A stretch of DNA of 6,572 nt from an uncultured Nitrososphaerota archaeon. GTDB taxonomy: Bacteria; Bacillota; Clostridia; Oscillospirales; Ruminococcaceae. The notes under the pieces were generated by a model, which saw only the letters and a program-made list of their open reading frames with translations, ran no database searches and had not been told where the DNA came from. The position numbers were made by a program, and so were the translations under genes. The stretch is from positions 12,529 to 19,100 of the forward strand of contig CAKXAF010000001.1 in NCBI GenBank assembly GCA_934869045.1. The letters are read 5' to 3'. Position 1 is the first letter of the stretch, and each line of letters opens with the position of its first letter. Positions 1-5,884 of this stretch are shown in pieces.

Positions 1-131
1 CCACCAGCCTGCAGGTGGCCCAAATCGCCTTCAAATGCGGCTTTGGCGACGCCAATAATTTCATTCGTGCCTTCCGCGAGTGGTACGGCGTCTCCCCCAA
101 TCAGTACCGCCAGAGCCGCCAGCCCAAATGA
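1..131 (+). CDS. AraC-family transcriptional regulator, C-terminal end (partial)
   Basis: The reading frame beginning at base 3 gives 42 residues and stops with TGA at 129-131; the 5' part lies outside the window. The visible stretch is the second helix-turn-helix of the AraC/XylS DNA-binding domain. It contains VAQIAFKCGFGD, then NNFIRAFREWYGVSPNQYR, which matches the family signature (I-A-x-x-x-G-F-x-x-x-x-F-x-R-x-F-x-x-x-x-G-x-x-P-x-x-Y-R). Such proteins bind DNA as activators, often of sugar or stress genes, with the sensing domain N-terminal, so the ligand cannot be judged here. The protein ends only about seven residues after the signature, as is usual for the family. It converges on the lipoprotein gene, and the stop codon touches the first base of the terminator stem. 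The family call is secure; the regulon is unknown. Confidence 0.9.
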   Translation, partial: TSLQVAQIAFKCGFGDANNFIRAFREWYGVSPNQYRQSRQPK

Positions 132-176
132 AAAACGCCGCAGCAACGGGACGCTCCCCGTGCTGCGGCGTTTTTT
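131..176. terminator. Bidirectional intrinsic terminator between convergent genes
   Basis: A 15-base arm at 131-145 (AAAAACGCCGCAGCA) is exactly complementary to 161-175. An inner CGGG (147-150) pairs with CCCG (157-160), leaving a six-base loop at 151-156. Six T residues follow the GC-rich core on the + strand (171-176), and the A run at 131-134 supplies the U tract on the minus strand. It begins at the stop codon of the AraC gene and lies seven bases from the lipoprotein stop codon, so it serves both genes. Confidence 0.93.
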
Positions 177-182
177 CAACAT

Positions 183-806
183 TTATTCCACGCAGGTCCC
201 GCCCCACTCGACCAGGGTAAAGCCTTTCCGCTCCACTGGTTCCAGTTCCTGCTCCGGAACCTCCACCGGCCCTTTCAGCGGCTTGTAAGCCATAAATACC
301 CGCAGAACCGTGTCCGGCTCCGGCGAGACCTCCAGCTGTGCCGCATCTGTGTATGCTTCTCCCTGAAACGTGATCAGATTGTAGGGATTCTCCTGCATCA
401 GCGGCAGCCAGTACACGATAAATTCGTTATACTCCCGGGCTGTCAGCCCCAGCAGTGCCAGCTTCTCCTGCAAAAACTCCGCCGTTTCCTCTCCCGGAAC
501 CACAAATCCCTGGGAAAAATCATACTCTGTATCCGAAACTCCCTCCCAGAACAGGTAAGAGTACTCCTTCCCATCTGAGAACAGCGTCCCGTCAGGCCGG
601 GCCGTCACTTCCCACCCGTCCCCGTAGGCCGGATAGGCCGCCGTCAGTTCCCCTTCATAGGTAAGCTGTACCGAAACCGCGGTCTCTTCCTCTGGATACA
701 GGTAAATCACCGGCTTAGACGCCGTCAGCTGATCCTCGCATGGTCCGCACCCAGAAAATCCTGCCGTCAGCGCAGCCGCCAGCAAAATCGCTGCAAACCG
801 TTTCAT
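183..806 (-). CDS. Putative lipoprotein with KPVIYLYP motif, function unknown
   Basis: The product is 207 residues. The start at 804-806 is chosen because AAAGGAGGGG lies just upstream and a signal peptide begins there; an in-frame ATG at 878 would put 24 odd residues ahead of the signal sequence and lacks a good ribosome site. Residues 1-19 are a short basic N-terminus followed by an Ala/Leu-rich hydrophobic stretch. The lipobox-like F-S-G-C puts Cys20 at the mature N-terminus, so the protein is probably tethered to the outer face of the cytoplasmic membrane. KPVIYLYP at 31-38 is, from memory, a hallmark of a widespread uncharacterised family, as is the C-terminal GFTLVEWGGT. The body is rich in Tyr, Trp and acidic residues and looks like a beta-rich extracellular domain. 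It is the last gene of the minus-strand block, 96 bases after the membrane protein gene. No enzymatic role can be assigned. Confidence 0.82.
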   Translation of the reverse strand: MKRFAAILLAAALTAGFSGCGPCEDQLTASKPVIYLYPEEETAVSVQLTYEGELTAAYPAYGDGWEVTARPDGTLFSDGKEYSYLFWEGVSDTEYDFSQGFVVPGEETAEFLQEKLALLGLTAREYNEFIVYWLPLMQENPYNLITFQGEAYTDAAQLEVSPEPDTVLRVFMAYKPLKGPVEVPEQELEPVERKGFTLVEWGGTCVE

Positions 807-810
807 AAAA

Positions 811-820
811 CCCCTCCTTT
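811..820 (-). promoter_or_regulatory. Ribosome binding site fixing the lipoprotein start
   Basis: Read on the minus strand this is AAAGGAGGGG, four bases before the ATG at 806. It decides for the start at 806 over the upstream in-frame ATG at 878, which is preceded by a pyrimidine-rich stretch with no Shine-Dalgarno match. Confidence 0.8.
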
Positions 821-902
821 TTTCTGCAAAACCTGCTTTCCAGAACAATTGTGTCTTCTCCAAAGCCATCTGTTGCATTCTCCATAAAAAAGAGGGGGAA
901 AT

Positions 903-1646
903 TCAAAATTTTCGATCCAGTATTCCCAATAGCCGCGTCAGCCCGTAGCAGACCGCTACCGGGAGTAGCAATGTCACCAGCCCGCAGAGGTTTACCAGCA
1001 GCACCGTCAGCAGGAAGACCCCCAGGGAAATCAGGATCAGAACCGGCACCACCGCGTAAAAGTTCATGGAAGAGGAGATCCTCCGGTACATCTCCATCAA
1101 AGAGGTGAAGATGCTGCTCTCCAGATCGCCGCCCAGCACCGCGCCCTTGAACCCGGCCAGTCCCCTCAGCAGCCCGCGGAAAGCACCGTAGCCCTGACCT
1201 TCCTCCAGCAGCGCCTGGGCCGTTGTTCCCAAAAACAGATCCATGGGAGAGACCCAAAAAGCCGCCAGCCCCAGCCGCACCAGCCCAAATGCCAGCACTC
1301 CCAGGAACACCATGGGCATTCCGACCCACTTGAACAGAATAGCATACCCTCTCCCGAATTTTTTCCCGGCGGCAAAGGAACCGGCCACGATCACCAGACC
1401 CAGAAAGAGGAACAGCAAGTCCTTCCCTTTCAGGAAATCCAGCACCGGATACGCGTAAAAGGAAAATCCCGCCTGTGCCGCAGCAAACACAAGTGTGCAC
1501 AAAAAAATCCGGAGGGCAGTCGAATGCATTCCCAGCGTCAGGATCTCCCGCACCGTCAGCGGCTCCCCGTAGTGGATGCGGTACAGCCCGCTCCGGCCCA
1601 GTTTGCCTTTCCAGCCGACCAGCTTTTTCTCAGTTTTTTCCACCAT
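903..1646 (-). CDS. Multi-pass membrane protein of unknown function
   Basis: The product is 247 residues. The start at 1646 is supported by AAAGGAGGT a few bases upstream. Residues 1-40 are basic and probably cytoplasmic (KTEKKLVGWKGKLGRSGLYR, then a region with EPLTVREILTLG). Hydrophobic segments follow at about 43-65, 77-93 and 102-130. A soluble, Gly-rich and partly amphipathic stretch spans about 135-190. A long C-terminal hydrophobic region, about 195-237, could hold two helices, giving five membrane spans. The protein ends in the basic tail DRKF. No transporter, sensor or enzyme motif was recognised. It starts 30 bases after the methyltransferase stop and is followed by the lipoprotein gene, so the membrane protein and lipoprotein may act together at the envelope. 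That link rests on position only. Confidence 0.8.
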   Translation of the reverse strand: MVEKTEKKLVGWKGKLGRSGLYRIHYGEPLTVREILTLGMHSTALRIFLCTLVFAAAQAGFSFYAYPVLDFLKGKDLLFLFLGLVIVAGSFAAGKKFGRGYAILFKWVGMPMVFLGVLAFGLVRLGLAAFWVSPMDLFLGTTAQALLEEGQGYGAFRGLLRGLAGFKGAVLGGDLESSIFTSLMEMYRRISSSMNFYAVVPVLILISLGVFLLTVLLVNLCGLVTLLLPVAVCYGLTRLLGILDRKF

Positions 1647-1676
1647 GGAAAACCTCCTTTGTGATGTCTCGACGCT

Positions 1677-2438
1677 TTATTCCGGCTTTTGCGCCGTGAG
1701 CAGATACCGGTGCTCCCGGCTCTCCAGAAATCCGTCCCGCTCCAGCTGTCCCTGCAGCTCCCACAGCTGCTCAAAGCATTTCTCCACAGAAAATCCCGGG
1801 AACTCCCATTCGATGATCCGCGCAAAATACACCAGAGCCCCAACGTCAAAAAAACGAAGGGAGCAGAACGCCTCATGGGCGCGCAGGATCGTAAAATCCC
1901 GCTCTTCCAGCGCCCTTCTGGCATGATCCAGGTCCTGTTCCTCCCGCAGGTCCTCCGGCAGCCCGGGCAGCAGAAAATGGGCCAGACGCTCATTGTTGCG
2001 CCCCCCCACCTGCTGGGTGACAAAATATCCCCCCGGCTTCAGCACCCGGCGGACCTCATCGGCGTCGTAAGCCTCCTGCCGGTTGATGACCAGGTCAAAC
2101 ATCTCATCGTCAAAGGGAAGGTCGCTGTCATCATAAACCTGCCGCAGCTCGATTCCATGGATGGGCAGCCGTCTCCGGCACAGCTCCACATTGGGCGGAT
2201 AGCCTTCGGTTGCGTAAGTTCTCCCCCTGGGCGGATTTAGAGAGAGCAGGAACTCCCCGCCCCCGGTGCCCATATCCAGCAGCACGGTTCGGTAGTTGAG
2301 ATAAGGCTCCAACTCCTCCCGGTAGCTCCAGGGAAGCGCTTCCTCCTCCCATCGTCCGTCCAGATGGGAAAAATCCCACCCCTGGAAAAACGTGCGCTCC
2401 TCCGCCGCCCACAGCGCGCGGCACTCTTCCCTGGTCAT
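1677..2438 (-). CDS. Class I SAM-dependent methyltransferase
   Basis: The product is 253 residues, consistent with a stand-alone Rossmann-fold methyltransferase. It shows motif I for S-adenosylmethionine binding (VLLDMGTGGGEF, about 52-63) and an acidic residue after the second strand (ATEGY, Glu78) expected to contact the ribose. It also has LPFDDEMFDLVINRQEAY (about 107-124) as the post-motif region and RVLKPGGYFVTQQVGG (about 131-146). The last is typical of small-molecule methyltransferases of the Methyltransf_11/25 type. The N-terminal 45 residues (Trp/Glu-rich) and the C-terminal third probably form the substrate cap. The start at 2438 is preferred to an in-frame ATG at 2495 because a purine-rich GGGAGG site precedes it and the extra 19 residues look random. 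It probably shares a transcript with the membrane protein 30 bases downstream. The substrate is unknown. Confidence 0.9.
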   Translation of the reverse strand: MTREECRALWAAEERTFFQGWDFSHLDGRWEEEALPWSYREELEPYLNYRTVLLDMGTGGGEFLLSLNPPRGRTYATEGYPPNVELCRRRLPIHGIELRQVYDDSDLPFDDEMFDLVINRQEAYDADEVRRVLKPGGYFVTQQVGGRNNERLAHFLLPGLPEDLREEQDLDHARRALEERDFTILRAHEAFCSLRFFDVGALVYFARIIEWEFPGFSVEKCFEQLWELQGQLERDGFLESREHRYLLTAQKPE

Positions 2439-2442
2439 GGTG

Positions 2443-2453
2443 CTCTCCCTCCC
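2443..2453 (-). promoter_or_regulatory. Ribosome binding site fixing the methyltransferase start
   Basis: On the minus strand this reads GGGAGGGAGAG and ends four bases before the ATG at 2438. The GGGAGG core is nine bases from the start codon. It supports the 2438 start over the in-frame ATG at 2495. Confidence 0.65.
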
Positions 2454-2544
2454 GTTCCTTCCCGCGGTTTTGCAGCTTCCTGTGAGCCTTGCCACGGGAT
2501 AATCGGCGTGTTCCCTTCGCTTCCAGTAAATCCATCACGCGGCA

Positions 2545-2564
2545 GCGGCCCCTTAGCCGGCCGC
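2545..2564. other. GC-rich hairpin in the acetyltransferase-methyltransferase spacer
   Basis: GCGGCC (2545-2550) pairs with GGCCGC (2559-2564) around an eight-base loop. It sits in the 190-base spacer between two genes read in the same direction (2439-2628), in which no ORF or clear promoter was seen. It has no T tract on either strand, so it is not a standard terminator. It could stabilise or process the transcript, or be chance in GC-rich DNA. Confidence 0.25.
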
Positions 2565-2628
2565 CCCCACACATTTCGCGCGAAGAAGATGGTTTCTGAA
2601 CCAGCGGAAACGGCCTCATTTCAGATGC

Positions 2629-3078
2629 TCAGTCCGCCGTTCCACGGTCCTTGATCATCTGCAGGTACTCCAGCGGCTCAAATCCCAGCCGCCGGTACAG
2701 GGCCGCCGCCCGCGTATTGGAGGGCGTCACTTCCAGCCGGAAGCGCCGGGCCTCCGGATATTCCGCCTCCGCCCAGGCGAAGAATTCCTTCCCCAGGCCG
2801 CAGCCGCGAAAGGACTCCCGCACATAAATTTCCTCCAGCAGAACACAGATTCCTCCAGCCTCGTTGGAGTAGGTCAGGGAGATCAGCGCATATCCCGCCG
2901 GAACCCCGTCCCTTTCCAAAATCACACCAGCCGCATAAGGGCTGCCCTCTGTCACCGTATCAAAGGTACGCTCCATATTCTCCTTGGGAATCGTATGGTC
3001 AACGGCGTGGGTGTGATAAAACTCATCTGTCATCTCCAGGAACAACGTCCGGTCCTCCGGAACAAATCTGCGTATCAT
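2629..3078 (-). CDS. GNAT-family N-acetyltransferase
   Basis: The product is 149 residues, the usual size of a single-domain GNAT enzyme that moves an acetyl group from acetyl-CoA to an amine. Motif A is clear: a beta strand LLEEIYVRESF followed by the pyrophosphate-binding loop R-G-C-G-L-G at 91-96. Motif B follows as LEVTPSNTRAAALYRRLGF (about 115-133), with Asn121 and the Ala-Leu-Tyr helix that lines the CoA site. The N-terminus (MIRRFVPEDRTLFLEM) is the normal first strand and helix. The start at 3078 has a purine-rich AGAGAGG upstream. It is the first gene of the minus-strand block and lies about 55 bases downstream of the predicted transcription start. Its substrate (amino acid, antibiotic, polyamine or protein N-terminus) cannot be read from sequence. 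Confidence 0.93.
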   Translation of the reverse strand: MIRRFVPEDRTLFLEMTDEFYHTHAVDHTIPKENMERTFDTVTEGSPYAAGVILERDGVPAGYALISLTYSNEAGGICVLLEEIYVRESFRGCGLGKEFFAWAEAEYPEARRFRLEVTPSNTRAAALYRRLGFEPLEYLQMIKDRGTAD

Positions 3079-3133
3079 GTTTTCGTTTCCTCTCTCTTCT
3101 TCCGGCAGAAGTTTCCGCCGCTGATTAGACTAC

Positions 3134-3147
3134 GGTACTATTGTACC
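3134..3147. promoter_or_regulatory. Candidate operator, GGTAC-N4-GTACC
   Basis: A perfect five-base inverted repeat (GGTAC at 3134-3138, GTACC at 3143-3147) with a four-base centre overlaps the predicted -10 box and transcription start of the acetyltransferase promoter. A dimeric repressor bound there would block initiation. No regulator is identified in the window. Confidence 0.4.
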
Positions 3148-3168
3148 AATATTTTTGCAAAAAAGCAA
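3140..3168 (-). promoter_or_regulatory. Sigma-A promoter for the acetyltransferase operon
   Basis: Read on the minus strand, TTGCTT (3168-3163) is followed after 17 bases by TACAAT (3145-3140). The -10 box matches the consensus at five of six positions; the -35 is weaker. The spacer is T/A-rich. The predicted start near 3133 gives a leader of about 55 bases before the ATG at 3078. Confidence 0.6.
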
Positions 3169-3278
3169 GGGCGTTCTGTCGATATCAGCAATGTCCTCCT
3201 GCTGTTTCTCTCCCACAGGAGCCTTTTGAGTTCCGCAACAGAATCCTTCAAAATCCCAAGATTTTTTAATTCGTATTA

Positions 3279-3298
3279 TTTTGCGATTATTAGCAAAA
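3279..3298. promoter_or_regulatory. Dyad TTTTGC-N8-GCAAAA, possible operator
   Basis: TTTTGC (3279-3284) and GCAAAA (3293-3298) form an inverted repeat centred about 70 bases upstream of the predicted transcription start of the oxidoreductase gene. That position suits an activator site. It lies in AT-rich DNA, so chance cannot be excluded. Confidence 0.3.
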
Positions 3299-3323
3299 AA
3301 TTAAGTTTCTCGCATTTTTCGCC

Positions 3324-3352
3324 TTGACGGAGATGATTTTCTGTGCTACCAT
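3324..3352 (+). promoter_or_regulatory. Sigma-A promoter for the FAD-dependent oxidoreductase
   Basis: TTGACG (3324-3329, five of six consensus bases) is separated by exactly 17 bases from TACCAT (3347-3352, four of six). A start near 3359 would leave a leader of about 57 bases. The leader contains a nine-base direct repeat (CCGGACCGG at 3377-3385, CCGGATCGG at 3393-3401) and then the ribosome site AAAGGAAGGA. Confidence 0.65.
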
Positions 3353-3415
3353 GAGCATAGATAAAACCAGACATCACCGGACCGGTTTTTAGCCGGATCG
3401 GAAAGGAAGGATTCT

Positions 3416-4795
3416 ATGAGCAAGCAGTATGAATTTCACACCCATGTCTGTGCAGACGACCATGCACAGGTCGTCGTCTGCGGCGGCGGGACTGCCGGTG
3501 CAGTTGCAGCAATCGCCGCGGCCCGTGAGGGGATGGACGTCCTGGTCATCGAGCCCTTCGGCTCTTTGGGAGGAAGTGCGACCAACGCCTTGGTAACCCC
3601 CCTGATGACCGTGGGCATTCCCGGCAATCCTATGAACTCCTCCATCAGCGACGAAATTAACCGGCGTTCCATCGAAGAAGGCTTTGCTTATCAGGGCGGC
3701 GTCAATCCCGGCTATTTTGATCCCTGTATGATGCCCTTCCTTCTGGAACAGATGGCGCTGGAGGCCGGCGTCCGTCTCCGCTACTATACAAATCCGATCG
3801 ATGTGGTGAAGGAAAACGGCAGGATTACCGCCCTGATCGTCCGGGACAAGTCCGGGCTGCATGCGGTGGAGGGCGAAATGTTCATCGACTGCACCGGTGA
3901 CGGCGATCTTTCTGTTTTGGCCGGCGCCGCCTACACGAAGGGCAACCCGAAAACCGGAAAAAATCAGCCTATTTCTCTGCGCTATGTCTTGGACGACGTG
4001 GATCTGAAAGCTTTTGCCGGAACGGTATCCGACGGCAGCATCACCAGTGACGGCTACTCCTCCTGCGTCAAACTCCACGGCGACCGCGAGGTGGAAAAAA
4101 TCATGACCAGGGCCATGGAAGCCGGGGATCTTACCAAAGAGGACCTCAGCTACTGGCAGGTCTTCCCGCTGGAGCGCGCCGGACGGAAAGGCGGCTTGGC
4201 CTGCAACTGTCCGGAATTCTTCGAGCATGTGGATGGCACCGATCCTGCTCACCTCACTGAAACGCAAATTCTGGGCAAGGTCGCTATCCGGCGGCATCTG
4301 GCCTTCTATAAGAAGTACTTCAAGGGCTTTGAAAATGCCCACATCTCCAATGTCTCCGCCATGGTCGGCATCCGGGAAAGCCGGGAAATTGTGACGGAGC
4401 AGATCATGACCTTTGCCGAAGCGGTTGCTTACCGTAAATTTAACGACGGCATCGCCCAGACCAATTATCCCATCGACGTCCATGGTATGGGGGATGACTA
4501 CACCTGCGAGACCGTCAAATCGGAAGCCGTCAATGAAAAGCCCTTCTATGAAATCCCCTACGGATCCCTGGTGGTAAAAGGGGTTGACAACCTGCTGGTT
4601 GCCGGACGCTGCATCGGCTGCGACTTCCTGGTCCAGGCATCCATCCGCATCCAGCCCACCTGCCGCGCCACCGGCGAGGCCGCCGGCATTGCCGCCAGCA
4701 TGGCGATCAAAAACGGCGTTCTTCCCCGGGAAATCAACGGCTGCGCTGTCCGGGCACGGATGATCGAAAACGGCGCTGTTTTTTCCGATCGTTAA
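3416..4795 (+). CDS. FAD-dependent oxidoreductase (FAD_oxidored family)
   Basis: The product is 459 residues and starts five bases after AAAGGAAGG. Residues 18-46 form the Rossmann dinucleotide-binding fold: VVVCGGGTAGAVAA with the G-G-G-T-A-G loop at 23-28, ending at acidic Glu46. GSLGGSATN at 49-57 is the flavin-contact loop. FIDCTGDGDLSVLAGA (156-171) is the second conserved FAD block of this family. VGIRESREIV (317-326) and the C-terminal LLVAGRCIGC...QASIRIQPTC...TGEAAGIAAS (393-427) close the FAD site. There is no signal peptide, so it is a cytoplasmic flavoprotein. Length and motifs fit the PF12831-type oxidoreductases common in gut Firmicutes, whose substrates are mostly unknown. Cysteine pairs C-N-C (263-265) and R-C-I-G-C (398-402) are noticeable, but no [4Fe-4S] ferredoxin motif exists. 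It is monocistronic, with its own promoter and terminator. Confidence 0.92.
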   Translation: MSKQYEFHTHVCADDHAQVVVCGGGTAGAVAAIAAAREGMDVLVIEPFGSLGGSATNALVTPLMTVGIPGNPMNSSISDEINRRSIEEGFAYQGGVNPGYFDPCMMPFLLEQMALEAGVRLRYYTNPIDVVKENGRITALIVRDKSGLHAVEGEMFIDCTGDGDLSVLAGAAYTKGNPKTGKNQPISLRYVLDDVDLKAFAGTVSDGSITSDGYSSCVKLHGDREVEKIMTRAMEAGDLTKEDLSYWQVFPLERAGRKGGLACNCPEFFEHVDGTDPAHLTETQILGKVAIRRHLAFYKKYFKGFENAHISNVSAMVGIRESREIVTEQIMTFAEAVAYRKFNDGIAQTNYPIDVHGMGDDYTCETVKSEAVNEKPFYEIPYGSLVVKGVDNLLVAGRCIGCDFLVQASIRIQPTCRATGEAAGIAASMAIKNGVLPREINGCAVRARMIENGAVFSDR

Positions 4796-4816
4796 CCGGA
4801 GCAGATTTCTCTTTTT

Positions 4817-4880
4817 CCAAAAAACCGCGTCCGCGGCTGAAGCATACTGTGTGCTTCAATCCGCGGACGCGGTTTTTTGG
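4817..4880. terminator. Very long bidirectional terminator hairpin
   Basis: The 20-base arm at 4817-4836 is perfectly complementary to 4861-4880. Inside, TGAAGCA (4838-4844) pairs with TGCTTCA (4852-4858) around the loop TACTGTG, with only C4837 against A4859-T4860 unpaired. The GC core is followed by TTTTTT on the + strand (4873-4878), and the A run at 4819-4824 gives the same on the minus strand. It lies 21 bases after the oxidoreductase stop and 87 bases past the deacetylase stop, so it ends both convergent transcripts. Bases 4881-4967 hold no gene. Confidence 0.95.
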
Positions 4881-4967
4881 ACGCTGCTCCAGGCAGGCGG
4901 CATTGCGTACGGGGATTCACCGAAAGCGCAGACCGCAGAACTCCGTCCGAGCCTGCGGCCTGCCCAA

Positions 4968-5780
4968 CTACAGGTTTACCCACTCCCCTGGTAGCAGCGC
5001 CCGGGATTCTCCATCCAGTTCCACCCAGAGAACCCGCCCCGTAGGATTCAAAAGAAAATTTTCGCCTGCCACGAGCCGCTTCATATCCTCCAGGTATGCA
5101 CAGATTTCACCATTCGATGCGTACCATACGTTTTCCTGTCCGGAGATGCGGCCGGCAAAGGCCTCGATGACATCCCAGGACCGGCAGCCTTCAAATTCAT
5201 AGGAATGTCCCCAGAGATAGAACAGGGCCAATTCGTCCGCTGTCTCCAGAAACGCCTCCGTCAGGGAAAACAGTTCCGGATCTGCATGGTGGCAGGTGGC
5301 GGGCCAAAGGAGAAAGTCCTCTGGCACCTGAAAATCATGGGTGGAAACCGTCGTCCGGTTATAGCGAAACCCCAGCGTCTTTATTGCCTGATAGACCTCG
5401 TTGTTCCAACTGCCAAAAGGCAGTGCCATACCAGTGACCTGGCAGCCAAAGCGCTCCTCCAGCGCCTTCCGATCCTCATATAGCTGGGCGTAAAGCTCCC
5501 GTTTCGGGAGAGCCTCCAGATGCGGATGCGTTTTGGAGTGGACTGCAATCTCCTGGCCGTCATAAACCTCCGCCATTCTTTGCGAAGGGATCCGGCGGAC
5601 AGTTGCCGCTTTATAGATCCATCTGTCCTCGCTGCCGAGATCGGAATTGAGGTTGAAGGTGCCTTTAAGTCCATACTTCCGCATGATCCCAGTGAGCTGG
5701 ATGTCCTGAATGATCCCGTCATCGTAGCTGAGCGTCAGCGCTTTCTGTTTTCCGCCAAGGTAGCATTTGCGAACCTTCAT
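4968..5780 (-). CDS. Polysaccharide deacetylase family protein (NodB/CE4-like)
   Basis: The product is 270 residues and its start at 5780 is backed by a strong AGGAGG. Motif 1 is LSYDDG, with Asp20 as likely base and Asp21 as metal ligand. Motif 2 is HSKTHPH, with His81 and His85 as metal ligands. LPFGSWN at 120-126 stands where motif 3 is expected, but the usual Arg before it is missing. YLWGHSYEF (189-197) supplies a probable catalytic His192. Family members hydrolyse N-acetyl or O-acetyl groups from sugars such as chitin, peptidoglycan or xylan, with a divalent metal. No signal peptide or membrane anchor is present; the protein begins MKVRKCYLGGKQKAL, straight into the first strand. It therefore probably acts in the cytoplasm on a small or nucleotide-linked sugar, or leaves by another route. 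The C-terminal 40 residues (from about LLNPTG) resemble a small beta add-on. It is monocistronic with a long leader. Confidence 0.88.
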   Translation of the reverse strand: MKVRKCYLGGKQKALTLSYDDGIIQDIQLTGIMRKYGLKGTFNLNSDLGSEDRWIYKAATVRRIPSQRMAEVYDGQEIAVHSKTHPHLEALPKRELYAQLYEDRKALEERFGCQVTGMALPFGSWNNEVYQAIKTLGFRYNRTTVSTHDFQVPEDFLLWPATCHHADPELFSLTEAFLETADELALFYLWGHSYEFEGCRSWDVIEAFAGRISGQENVWYASNGEICAYLEDMKRLVAGENFLLNPTGRVLWVELDGESRALLPGEWVNL

Positions 5781-5884
5781 GGATGTATTCCTCCTGTTTT
5801 GGGTCTTGCCTACAGACGTCCCGCGCTGTCATCTTTCCTCTGCATACGGCTTGCAGCCATGATGCCACGACCGCCCGACCCGCC

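Larger units (their letters stand above)
3079..3415. other. Divergent intergenic region, acetyltransferase / oxidoreductase
   Basis: This 337-base stretch separates the minus-strand acetyltransferase from the plus-strand oxidoreductase. It holds one promoter for each direction (listed separately), two dyads (3134-3147 and 3279-3298) and a 12-base palindrome TTTTTGCAAAAA (3152-3163). It also has a weak stem CTCCTG/CAGGAG (3196-3201 with 3216-3221) and a markedly AT-rich core near 3260-3320. No convincing gene was found in it. Confidence 0.6.

Noticed and set aside
196..222. A GFTLVE string resembling a type IV prepilin cleavage site, encoded at the C-terminus of the lipoprotein
   Set aside because: Prepilin motifs are N-terminal and followed by a hydrophobic helix. 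Here the string lies about ten residues from the C-terminus, next to WGGT, and is part of the family's own C-terminal motif.
715..1500. A 261-codon minus-strand frame overlapping the membrane protein and lipoprotein genes
   Set aside because: It is a shifted frame over two genes that have good ribosome sites and sensible membrane and lipoprotein features. Its translation is Gly/Arg-rich without any motif.
2577..2586. Ten-base palindrome TTCGCGCGAA in the spacer between acetyltransferase and methyltransferase
   Set aside because: It is short, has no promoter boxes positioned around it, and a CG-rich palindrome of this size is not unexpected in this sequence.
3130..3216. A 28-codon minus-strand frame with a GTG start in the divergent region
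   Set aside because: It has only a partial AAGG ribosome site, no recognisable peptide character, and it runs straight through the acetyltransferase promoter.
3389..4483. A 364-codon open frame on the minus strand opposite the oxidoreductase gene
   Set aside because: It lies wholly antisense to a gene with intact FAD motifs, is rich in Asp, Gly, His and Val as expected from reading GC-rich codons backwards, has no domain I recognise, and its end runs into the oxidoreductase leader.
4892..4964. GGCAGGC (4892-4898) and GCCTGCC (4958-4964) as a second hairpin after the deacetylase gene
   Set aside because: The arms are seven bases with a loop of about 59 bases and no T tract; the neighbouring 64-base hairpin already explains termination.
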